Assembly: GCF_003945595.2 (NCBI RefSeq) | Contig: NW_024103696.1 | Location: 2,066,080 to 2,130,079 of the forward strand | Direction: 5' to 3' | DNA from: Pipra filicauda | Lineage: Eukaryota; Chordata; Aves; Passeriformes; Pipridae | DNA length: 64,000 bases | Shown here: positions 25,601 to 34,356 of the stretch, piece by piece | Layout: every line of letters begins with the position of its first letter | Numbering within the stretch: position 1 is the first letter of the stretch | Program-made: the position numbers and the translations under genes | The notes under the pieces: generated by a model | Told to the model about the DNA's origin: nothing | What the model saw: only the letters and a program-made list of their open reading frames with translations | The model's database searches: none

Positions 25601-25613
25601 CCTGTATTTATGT
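25601..25613 (-). promoter_or_regulatory. TATA-like box of the LTR
   Basis: Read on the minus strand, cataaataca lies roughly 320 bases from the LTR's 5' end, as a U3 promoter would. Activity is not implied. Confidence 0.35.
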
Positions 25614-25930
25614 GGTTCTGGCCACCCCTCCCAGGCAGGATGTTTGGCACTGACCATTCAGTGCTTCCAGGAGGGAGTGAGCGGTGGTGCAGTCAATCAG
25701 AGGCTGAGTTGGGTGCTCCTGGGGGTGTGGTGTGGGCAGCCCCCCAGGCTGCCCTTTTGGGCTGATAGCTTCTCCCTGTGGGCTCCATGAGCCCTACCAT
25801 CAGAGTTCTGGGGCTGCCATGTGGCCTCCATGAGGTTGTAGGCTTGCCATGTGAGTTTCACGTGCCCTTCCCACACACACACAATTGGTTCCGACACAAT
25901 AATACAGTAATACTAAACCAGTGTCTCACA

Positions 25931-26085
25931 GGCACTAAGGTCCATGTCAAGTCTTTTCTTGAACACCCCCAGGGATGGTGACTCTACCCCTCCCTGCACT
26001 CCATTCCAATGCTTAACAATCCTTTCTGTGAAGAAATCTTTCCATGATGTCTGACCTGAACCTCCTCCAAAGTCCCTCCCCTGAG
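25931..26085 (-). repeat. CR1, right part of the interrupted copy
   Basis: After the duplicated ggcac, CR1 sequence continues in register: taaggtccatgtcaagtc, cccccagggatggtgactc, ccattccaatgcttaacaat. The minus-strand frame 26122-25913 contains an ORF2 C-terminal phrase (KDFFTERIVKHWNGVQ), so the fragment reaches the end of ORF2. Similarity fades after about 26085. Confidence 0.8.
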
Positions 26086-26644
26086 TAGTGAAACAAGACC
26101 CGAAATATTTGGAGTTGACCACTTCTTTTCAGGAGGAAATTTTCTCGTCATGTTTTTCTGTTTTGAATTGTGTCAAGTAATGAGGGAGGTATTTTTTTTC
26201 TGTTCAATATAAACAAATCCCCTCTCCCTAAATTTTAGTCTTACTTATTAAACTAAAGTTTTATTTCTTCAGATCTAATATAAAATTCTTCAACCTTGCT
26301 CTCAATTAAAACAATTGCAAAAGTTCTACTGAACGTAACAGACTAAACATTGCACTGCAAGGTCTATGTAGATACTGCATGATATTGTGTATGGATATAA
26401 TGCACAAGTTTATTTTTATAAATAAATATATATATTTATTTGTATACAATCTATATATTAAATACATACAGATATTTTGATATGTGCACAGTATGTATAC
26501 ATGCATGATCCACACAAATAAGAAATTTTCCAAAACAAAATAAAATTTGGACATTTTAAGGCCTCCCACATATTAGGAAGACAAAAAAAAAATAGAAAAA
26601 AGACAAAGACCTATATACCTAATCCAGATTAAAGATTAAAATCT
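26086..26644. other. AT-rich spacer
   Basis: No gene. AT-alternating sequence at about 26415-26465 (aaatatatatatttatttg). Confidence 0.55.
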
Positions 26645-26907
26645 AACAGAAAAGGGCCTGACGTTGTGTCAGGGGAGGTTTAGGCTAGATATTAGAAAAA
26701 GGTTCTTCATCCAGGGAGCAGTTGGGCACTGGAACAGGCTCCCCAGGGAAGTGGTCACAGCACCAAATCTGACAGAATTCAAGAAGCTTTTGGGTGATAC
26801 TCCCAGGAACATGGTGTGACTCTTGGTGATGGTCCTGTGCAAGGCTAAGAGTTGGACTCAATGATTCTGGTGGTCAATTCCAACTCAGCATATTCTGTGA
26901 TTCTGCG
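26645..26907 (+). repeat. CR1 3' end
   Basis: gtgtcaggggaggtttaggc, then ggttcttcatccagggagca, caccaaatctgacagaattc and the tail tattctgtgattctgcg. It closely parallels the ends of the copies at 31670-31930 and 62540-62792, so all three belong to the same subfamily. Confidence 0.9.
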
Positions 26908-26955
26908 TAACAAACAAACAAAAAACCCACCACAAACAAACAAACAAAAAGACAA
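26908..26955. repeat. (CAAA)n-like tract abutting the CR1 tail
   Basis: Units of CAAA with short interruptions (acaaacaaacaaacaaaaag), starting directly after the CR1 3' octamers. Confidence 0.8.
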
Positions 26956-27039
26956 GGAAAATAATTTACGCTCCTCAAAGATGGGATTTCTAAAGAGTTT
27001 TACTACTGGGTAAACTGAAATGAATTACAGGTTTGACAA

Positions 27040-27250
27040 GATCTGTACTGGAAGACTCAAGTGAGTGCCTCTTTAGTCTGACAGAGGGAGACTGCAGCTG
27101 AGCAGGACCCCCAAGGCAGTCAGTGGCAGGACCAGCACACAGGCTCCCTGCCTCTGTGCCAAGCCAGAGGCCTGACTGCCAGCGCAGGGCTTCCGTCCAG
27201 CTTCCTTTGCTCAAAGTGGGTTCTGGTTGTGTAGCCTCCTGCCTTGGAGG
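27040..27250. other. GC-rich patch of unknown nature
   Basis: About 200 bases with much higher G+C than the surroundings (for example gcaggacccccaaggcagtc, ctgactgccagcgcagggct). No CR1 or LTR landmark, no convincing reading frame. It could be an old GC-rich repeat or a regulatory patch. Confidence 0.4.
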
Positions 27251-28341
27251 CTTATGTTCATTTTGTTTTTTCTCTACAAGCAGAGAATGAAAGTGACAAG
27301 ACCATTCCAGGAGAGTAGCCAAAAAGATGTCAGTGTATTTCTCCTAGCTGGGCATAAAAGAGATGGTAATGATACAACACATTTTTCATCTCTGAAAATT
27401 TCCCATAAACATTTTGTTCATAAAAAACATTTTCTGTTTTAAAAACATGTCAGTGGAAAAAAACTTAAGAGTAAATTAAATATTTTGAAGTAGATAGTCA
27501 GTTGCTCCCTACCTGAATTAAATATTAAAGAAATTACTGCAAGTCCTTGTAGTTTGAAGAACTCAGACCTCACACTGATGGGTTTTGTTGGGTGTTTTTT
27601 TAAAGAGAAAATAATTGCTGTATTTGCAGTCCTCATTATAGCAGCGACCTAAATTGCATGATTAAAGGATATCTATAATATAAATGTGAATTGTTATAAC
27701 AGACATCCTGGAATGTACTTTCATAATGTGTCCAGCACCCCAGTCATTCCTGAAAATAACCTTCTACATTAGCTAAGATATCTCATGTAAGAGCATCACT
27801 GTTTTGTAACTTTAGCCCTTTGGTCCAATTTGAGTTCTATAGACAGAAGCGTTTCCCTAAGAAGATAAGCACAACTGATCTGCTGTTTTTCAGACTTGTG
27901 TAAAGCCAGTGTGAAAATAGGTTGAAACCAGGAGAAAAAAGTATCTGAGCAACATACCAGTTACTTCTTTTATCTTCTTTTCCTTTGCCATTTAACTGAG
28001 TTCAGAAATTAGCTTCTCTTATGCTTTTTTGAACTCAAACTGATGGCAATTTGTCACAATATTTTTCATTCTATAACTGTATTTGAAGTGTACCTCAGCT
28101 AGCTGTCTCAAGGCCATTTAAAGCAATAAAAAGTTATACAGTGGGTATTTTGGAAAGAATTGCACATAGTTTCATTATTCTTTAATATTAGTTTTATTTT
28201 CCTTAATCATACTCCACATTAATTTTTGGTTTTCCCCTGCCAATTACTACTGTGCTGAAACTAGAAATGACAATTATAGGACTGAGCAATTTGTCTTTGT
28301 TCCGTATCTTCTCCATATCTTCAGTGAATTTAACCATCCTG
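27251..28341. other. unique AT-rich DNA, nothing recognised
   Basis: Spacer up to the second RTE-like copy, with no recognised content. Confidence 0.55.
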
Positions 28342-28350
28342 TTGTATCCT
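28342..28350 (+). repeat. target-site duplication, left copy (RTE copy 2)
   Basis: ttgtatcct precedes the CAT tail and is repeated exactly at 28901-28909. Confidence 0.7.
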
Positions 28351-28365
28351 CATCATCATCATCAT
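28351..28365 (-). repeat. (ATG)5 3' tail of RTE copy 2
   Basis: Five perfect CAT units on the plus strand, ATG on the strand of the element. Confidence 0.85.
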
Positions 28366-28400
28366 GGCTAGGCTTTACGAACGAAGATTTGGGGAGGGCT

Positions 28401-28897
28401 CTACTCATGTTTGTTACAATCGTGGTGATGGCTAAAAAGGCCAATACGAGATAGGTACGTCTGGCTGCAAAAGGCACAGCAGGAGGACTCCTTAGGTGGT
28501 ATATTCTGCAAGACACGATTCTTTCCATGTTGTCTTTTCTCCTTGAGGGTGATCCTGTGTGCTTTCTCAAAGGAAGCAGCAGCGTTATAGATGGTGTGTC
28601 TCCAGACCTCCCAATTGGAGGCCAGAGTAGACCAGTTATGGTGATCAATATGGCCAAGGCTGAGATGTTGTTTCAGGGAGTCCTTGAATCTTCTCTTCGG
28701 GGCTCCTCTCTTGCGACAGCTGGTGGCAAGTTCACCATAGAGCAGGATCTTAGGGAGGTGGTGGTCCTTCATCCTTGAGATGTGCCCTACCCAACACAGC
28801 TGTGTTCTCAGCAACATGGCCCCAATACTTGTGATTGTTGCTTGTTCTAGAACAGACGTACTAGTCACAAAATCTGACCAGTGGATATTTAGGATTG
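28401..28897 (-). pseudogene. ORF2 C-terminal remnant of RTE-like retrotransposon, copy 2
   Basis: An open frame of about 165 codons runs from the truncation point to the natural stop near 28401 without interruption. It shows ILNIHWSDFV, WVGHISRMKDHHLPKILL, RKRGAPKRRFKDSLKQHL, and ends in a C2HC zinc-finger-like module C-x2-C-x12-H-x3-C (CAFC through SRIGLFSHHHDC). The same order occurs in copy 1 (8154-8960). Endonuclease and RT catalytic regions are missing, so this is a dead-on-arrival insertion and not a gene. Changes relative to copy 1 are mostly conservative, which fits descent from an active source with a selected reading frame. Confidence 0.75.
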
Positions 28898-28900
28898 TTT

Positions 28901-28909
28901 TTGTATCCT
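28901..28909 (+). repeat. target-site duplication, right copy (RTE copy 2)
   Basis: ttgtatcct, identical to 28342-28350. Confidence 0.7.
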
Positions 28910-30849
28910 AGGCATTGACTTATTTAACAGTGTTTATTTATGCATTTGTAAGATGTTACCTTGACTTCATGTTCTATTTTCTGATTGGTGTTAATACAAT
29001 ATTTTGTAGAAATATATTTTTATTGACTCACAGACTTTTCAAAGAAAGAGGTTTTGCTTTTGAAGATCTTTTGTTCAGTGTTTCTTTTAATGAGCCTTTG
29101 TACGTGCTTTCCTGTCTATCCATACTTTGCAATAGAATGCTCCTTTGCTAAAATACGTAGTTATATTTAGTATAAAAACCTATTTTAATCACATTTCCAT
29201 TTATTAATATACATTCCAGGACATAAAAATTGTTGTCATATACATATCAGTTAATGAAGTTTAGAATAATCACTTATTTTCATAAAGCTTCCAGTCTCCC
29301 TTATAAGCTCAGATATACCTTATTTTCTGGAGGGAATGGCACTGGTATATTCACATGCATAAGCTTAGCATTGCTGAAACATTACAAAATAATGCAGGAA
29401 TAATGGCCATGGATTTCACTTGAGAGGTGATGAGATGAGTCAGGTATCGCAGTGCCCTATCAAATGGGAGTGGTGGCTTTACAATAATCAACATTTAAAA
29501 AAGAGATAATATAAATGAAATAAGAGCAATTACATTTTCAGGGTAAAAAGTCATAAAATACTTGAGGCATACAAAGGCTAAAATCTAATCTCTGCTTTGA
29601 ATCAGATAGAACAGGTGTTGGAATGTGGTTCCTCTTCTTAAAAATCAGCCATAATCACCATACTGTAGAATTTATCTTCCTTTTTAGCTGTTTATATAAA
29701 AGGGAAGATGTACGAAAGAAGAACTTGACATTTCAAAAGAGGCCGATGCTATAATTTGATGAGCAAGGAGCTTGCCTGGTATGTGGGATGGAATCTGTGG
29801 GAGCCTAATCTGCCATAAACAAGCAGATCAGTTACACCCAAGTTAAATGTTCTAGCCAGTGGGTTATTGTCTGGGCACTGGGTAGACTGAGAGAGTATCT
29901 ATCATAGTCTTCTCATAAGTACATTCCCCAAAAGTGTAATTTTGATTCTACATCAGAAAAAAAATAAAATATTTTGAAACTGCATGCTTTCTCTTTTCTT
30001 TTATGAAACTGAAAAGCCGTTTTCTGGTCAACACTAGAAAATAATAAAATTCTCACATTCCTTACTCAGTTGTCAATCATAGAACAGAGTGAAAAATAGC
30101 TTAGGTTACTGAAGTTTATTTCAGAGAATACTACCAAGAAATACAAGTAGAAATAAAAAAACAACCAACCAAACAAAAGAGTTCTCCTGCCCATTTCACT
30201 CTACAGGCAAAGCAAAAAAAGTCTTCATTGAGTGGGCATTTATTTATGATTAAGTGCATCCATCTATATATAGAGAGATACATATCTATCGAGTATATAC
30301 AAAAAAGCCATAAGACACAAAGAGGTATTTCTATAACCTGATAAGGACTGGGAACTCCTTGAAATCAGTAGAGAATTCATTGTTTGAAGTTTATTCCATA
30401 CTGGAGGTATTTAGGTAGAGTAAAAATGGATGTCATCAAAACCTCTAGCTTTCCCTTGCTAAATCAAATGATTGATTTAAATCACCATCTGTGAGTTTTG
30501 ACCATTGAAATTAAACCATATCACACTTTAATCGGATATAATTCTGTCTATAGTAACAAATAGTGTGACACAATATCCATAGGGTGAAATAGTTATTTCA
30601 GAGACCAAGGCATCCACACTACATTTCTGAACCTTTTTACTTCAGTTTAGCTGTAGTCTGCTCCTGCAGACCAGATGACCATAAACAACTGGAACATGTT
30701 AGACTTTGTACAACATCTTCCACTTTAGCATCATTCAAAAATGAAACCGGTTGACACACTCAACAAGAGCAGCTCTGTGAACCACAGCACAGCCTGAGAG
30801 GACTGCTGGGAGATTAACTCCAGAAGTGCACCCATCCTCCACAAAGGAC
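28910..30849. other. unique AT-rich DNA, no gene seen
   Basis: No exon or repeat is recognised. The last 60-70 bases before 30850 may belong to the following CR1 but are too diverged to place. Confidence 0.5.
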
Positions 30850-31930
30850 AATCACAGATGCACTTAAGATATGGATAAACACATCATGAGGTGTGTGAGC
30901 AATTGGCTCATGGGTAACACCAGACTGGTGACCTGTCACTAGTGGAGTTCCACAGGGCTCCATCTTAAGCCTTGTGCTCTTCAACACCTTCATAAATGAC
31001 TTGGATGCAAGACTGGAAGGGATAGTAAGCAGGTTTGCAGAAGATAATAAACTGGGAGGAGCTGTTGACTCCCTGGAAGGCAAGGTAGCCCTGCAGAGAG
31101 ACCTTGACAAGTGGGAGGACTGGGCAATCACCAACCATAGGAAGTTCAACAAGGGAAAGTGCCAGATTCTGCACCTGAGATGGGGCAACCCTGGATGTTC
31201 CAGTACAGACTGGTGAATGAGATGCTGGAAAGCACTGCCATGGAAAGGGGTCTGAGGGTCCTGGTCAGTGGCAAGTTGAATCTGAGTCAGCAGTGCCCTG
31301 GCAGCCAGGAGAGCCAACCATGTCCTGAGGGGCATCAGACAAAGCATTACCAGCCAGTCAAGGAAGCAGATTGTCCCACTCTGCTTTGCACTGGAGCAGC
31401 CTCACCTTGAATATTGTGGCAGTTCTGGTCACCGCTACATAAGGAAGTTATTAAGGTATTAGAGTGCGTCCAAAGGAGGGCAACGAAGACGGTGAAGGGC
31501 CTTGAGGGGAAACCATGTGAGGACTAGCTGAGGTCACTTGGTCTGTTCAACCTGGAGAAGAGGAGACTGAGGGGCGCGCACAGCCTGCAACTTCCTCGTG
31601 AGGGAAAGAGGAGGGGCAGGCACTGATCTCTGGAGTGACCAGTGACAGGGTCCAAGGGAATGGTCTGAAGTTGTGTCAAGGGAGGTTTAGGTTGGATATA
31701 AGAAAAATGTTCTTCACTCAGAGGGTGGTTGGGCACTGGAACAGGCTCCCCAGGGAAGCGGTCACAGCACCAGGCCTGACAGAATTCAAGAAGCATTTGG
31801 ATGATACTCTTGGGCACATGGTGTGACTCTTGGTGATGGTCCTGTGCGAGGCCAGGAGTTGGACTCGATGATCCTTGCAGGTCTGTTTCAACTCAGCATA
31901 TTCAACTGTGATTCTGTGATTCTGTGATAA
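30850..31930 (+). mobile_element. CR1 non-LTR retrotransposon, 5'-truncated, 1.1 kb
   Basis: Plus-strand CR1 from inside the RT domain to the end. Landmarks are gtgtgagcaattggctcatg (about 30893), ctagtggagttccacagggc (30940), ggaagttcaacaagggaaag (31140), cttgaatattgtggcagttc (31407), gaggtttaggttggatataa (31682), and a tail of three attctgtg-type octamers (about 31909-31930). The 5' part appears to have a short internal deletion between 30910 and 30920. The closest relative in the window is 61807-62792. Confidence 0.9.
30930..31826 (+). pseudogene. CR1 ORF2 reverse-transcriptase remnant
   Basis: This is the C-terminal half of the CR1 polyprotein, which reverse-transcribes element RNA at the target. 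The translation holds SGVPQGSILSLVLFN (RT motif B region), the active-site motif at 31034-31045, KFNKGKCQILHL, and near the end TSDRVQGNGLKLCQGRFRL and KMFFTQRVVGHWNRLPREA. The active-site box reads FAED where the family has FADD, so one of the metal-binding aspartates is replaced by glutamate. Frame changes fall between about 31160 and 31640, with a stop near 31216 in the first frame. No function remains. Confidence 0.8.
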
Positions 31931-32600
31931 GTAAAGAAAAATTATATAACTTAGGAACCAAGTTAAAGGTTTCTCACACTTAGAGAAATGCTTTCTTTAG
32001 AGAAACTATATGGTAAATGTGTTACAGACATGAGTAGACTCGAGGATTTCTTCTCAGTGTCAGGAATTGCTGAACTCATTGTAGAAGGAACACCCACATT
32101 GTAAAAACAATGCCAAACAGAAGTGGGATTTTTCTTCCCATTTCTTTCATTTGGAGAAATATTTAAAATAAAAATTAAAATACTAGGAACAGCCTGCTTT
32201 TGAAGTGAATCTCGCCATCAACCCCATTTTCTGTGCACCAGTTCACACTGCAGAGTGCTTTCTCTTCTTAGATAAAATTGTAATGAAAGTGTCTGAAGAA
32301 TTACAGTTATCAGTACTATTATGCATTTGATCATAAGAAGATGTAAACTGGTAAACCGATAAAGATCTTCCTCTACCCAGGGCAGAAGAAAAAGAAATTA
32401 AAGGAAAGCCAAAGCACCAAGACCATCCTTATAATCTGTAACTTTGAAAGTGAATGGCTAATATTCCAAGTCAGTAAAGTATAGGTAGCATCATAAGTGT
32501 TTACTTCATTTTCTGTGTTCTCCAGCAAAACTCAATAATTCATGAAAACTCACCTTTCTTTAACTGTCAAGTCCTGAACCTAGAAAGGAAGTACTCCTGA
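31931..32600. other. unique DNA between two CR1 copies
   Basis: No recognised content. Confidence 0.5.
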
Positions 32601-33047
32601 CAATAATACAGGCTGGGAACCACTGGACTGGTGAACAGCTCTGCAGGAAAGGACCTGGGGGTGCTGATGAGCAGCCAGCTGAACATGAGCCAGCACTGGC
32701 CCTGGTAGCACAGGCAGTCAGCAGCATACATAGCTGTATCAGCAGGTGCAGTCAGTAGGCTGAGGAATAGATTGTCCTGTTCTGCTCAACACTGGTTAGA
32801 CCTCATCTAGAATGCTATTTTAGCCACCCTTGCTCTAATCCCAAATCCTATGATCTGTGAAGAAAGGCTGAGAGAGCTGAGCTTGTTCAGCCTAGAAAAA
32901 ACATGGCTTTGAGGAGGAGAACCTATAGGAATGTTATTTAAAAATGGATCCAGTCTTTACACAGCTGAGCATGGTGGGTTGACAAGGAGTATAAACTGAA
33001 AAAAAGAAAAGTTTCAGACTGAATATAGGGAAGAATTCTTTCATCAT
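32601..33047 (+). repeat. CR1, left part of a second interrupted copy
   Basis: Diverged plus-strand CR1: ctgcaggaaaggacctgggg, ctgaacatgagccagcactg, gagagagctgagcttgttca, ttcagactgaatataggga. It breaks off at 33047 and resumes at 34158. The subfamily is different from, and older than, the 30850 and 61807 copies. Confidence 0.7.
33043..33047 (+). repeat. 5-bp target-site duplication, left (atcat)
   Basis: atcat matches accat (34158-34162) at four of five bases. CR1 sequence at this place normally has the C, so the left copy carries a C-to-T change. Confidence 0.5.
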
Positions 33048-34157
33048 TGCTACGACCCACCCCAGAAAGCAAGGGTAACCCAAGTTCTTCTTAACCCTTG
33101 CAACAGATTAAAGTGAAACAAAACTGAATTATTAGTGTTTGTAAATATATATATTTTGGGTTTATTTTAGAACAATTTGATAACAAAGGAAAACAGGTAT
33201 ATAACTGTTTTCATTGTTATTATCTATAATAGTAACAGTAATGGTAATATAGCAATATAAAAGCATTAAAAATAACACTTAAGAAAATGTACAAAGAAAG
33301 TAAAGAGGAAGAAAGGATAGAAGTAGAAAGATATACAGTCGCCATCATCCAGCGATGAGACTTGGTAGCTGCAATTTCGATGCCGGTTGGTCAAAGTGAT
33401 GGTCACATTCCTGTGGAAGTGATGCTCTTGATCTGTCAGGGGTAGGGCAAGTCCACAAAACTCAAAGATTTAATGAGTTATATATGGTCAGATTCAGGTG
33501 GGAACACCTTGTACCTCTCTTGTACCTGATACGCTGGTACTCTTTATCTGTGGGGGGGAGTTTTACACTGGATGATGTATTACTGTGAGTCATGGGATTC
33601 TTTGATAATTTTTGATGGTCTAAGTCATTACAATTGCCTATTACATCAGTGCAGTTGAGTCTATTATTGCCCATCATGGCACATCAGCAGAGATGAATAC
33701 CTCCAGGCCATGTGTGAATGTCTTGGTGCTTCCCTGGAGGGTCACTTGTGTAAGGAAAAAGAAACACTATCCTGCCTTGCAGATTTTGCCTCTTTTCTTG
33801 TCTTTTTTAACACCCTGAGGTGTGGGGTATGCACAGCAGCTGGCTGGCCACTCTGCACATTTTTAGCAAAGCACTCTGCTGATTGTTTGAGCCATCAGCA
33901 TTGACAATCCAGTCTGTCCAAGGAGGGGAAGAGTGTGCTAATGAGTCTGTGGGCTATCGCCTCCTCCCGGCCTTGTTTACTTCTCCTTAAAACTGAGATG
34001 ATTAGATAATAGTATCACCTTTATCTTATCTAAAGTTCCCATTAGGAGACTAAACACACAGTCCAATTCCCTGAAATCCAGGAGGCATATTTGGGTGGAG
34101 AATGAGTTTCAGTGATCTTAACAATGTTTAAGCTATTAAATATTTCGGTCTCTCACA
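33048..34157 (-). mobile_element. LTR-like insertion of endogenous-retrovirus type, inside a CR1
   Basis: An 1110-bp block that interrupts a CR1. On the minus strand it begins TGTGAGAGACCG and ends GGGTCGTAGCA, that is with TG...CA termini, and it is flanked by a 5-bp near-duplication. A TATA-like ccatatataa lies at 33487-33478 (minus) and a pyrimidine-rich run (minus strand) follows at 33330-33292, the same order as in the LTR at 25079-25930. Both begin TGTGAGA. No gag, pol or env similarity is evident in the block, so a solo LTR is the simplest reading. A non-autonomous element with the same ends is an alternative. Confidence 0.6.
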
Positions 34158-34356
34158 ACCATACAGGCAGTCCAGCAGTGATGCCAGTTAGGTTGTGCAA
34201 TCTCTGTCCTTCATGATGTTGAAGACCCAAGAGGTTGAAGACCCAAGAGATTAAAGACCTATGTAGTGTGGTCTGACCCATAACTGACAGCTTTGAGCAA
34301 GAGAAGGAATTCAAGATGTGCTAAGATAACTTCAAACCTGAATTATTCCATGAATC
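34158..34356 (+). repeat. CR1 3' end, right part of the interrupted copy
   Basis: ccagttaggttgtgcaatct, agctttgagcaagagaagg and aattattccatgaatc continue the CR1 begun at 32601 down to its 3' terminus. It includes a local 16-bp tandem duplication at 34218-34249. Confidence 0.65.
34218..34249 (+). repeat. 16-bp tandem duplication inside CR1
   Basis: gttgaagacccaagag occurs twice head to tail, followed by a partial third unit (attaaagacc). Confidence 0.9.

Larger units (their letters stand above)
25079..25930 (-). mobile_element. solo LTR-like insertion of endogenous-retrovirus type, inside a CR1
   Basis: Seen: an 852-bp block that splits one CR1 cleanly, flanked by a perfect 5-bp duplication (ggcac). 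On the minus strand it begins TGTGAGACACTGG and ends CTTATA, which would be the usual TG...CA termini if the last CA had mutated to TA. A TATA-like ccacataaataca lies on the minus strand at 25613-25601, followed downstream by a 100-bp pyrimidine-only run (25501-25398). Known: integrases of many endogenous retroviruses leave 4-6-bp duplications, and LTRs carry a promoter and R-U5. Inferred: solo LTR left after recombination between two LTRs. No viral coding sequence is present. The family is not identified. Confidence 0.7.
28351..28899 (-). mobile_element. RTE-clade-like non-LTR retrotransposon, 5'-truncated (copy 2)
   Basis: A minus-strand insertion of about 550 bp with five CAT units at its 3' end (28351-28365), a 3' UTR of about 35 bases, and the same ORF2 C-terminus as copy 1. 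By eye roughly nine in ten bases match copy 1 over their shared length, for example identical blocks at ctttctcaaaggaagcagca. It stops inside ORF2 (at TILNIHWSDF), some 320 bases short of where copy 1 stops. The 9-bp flanking duplication and clean tail indicate an independent insertion and not a segmental duplication. Confidence 0.8.

Noticed and set aside
24982..26085. Two separate CR1 insertions flanking unique DNA
   Set aside because: At first the two CR1 parts seemed to overlap, but placing the junction at ggcac gives exact continuity and a perfect 5-bp duplication, so one interrupted CR1 is the better reading.
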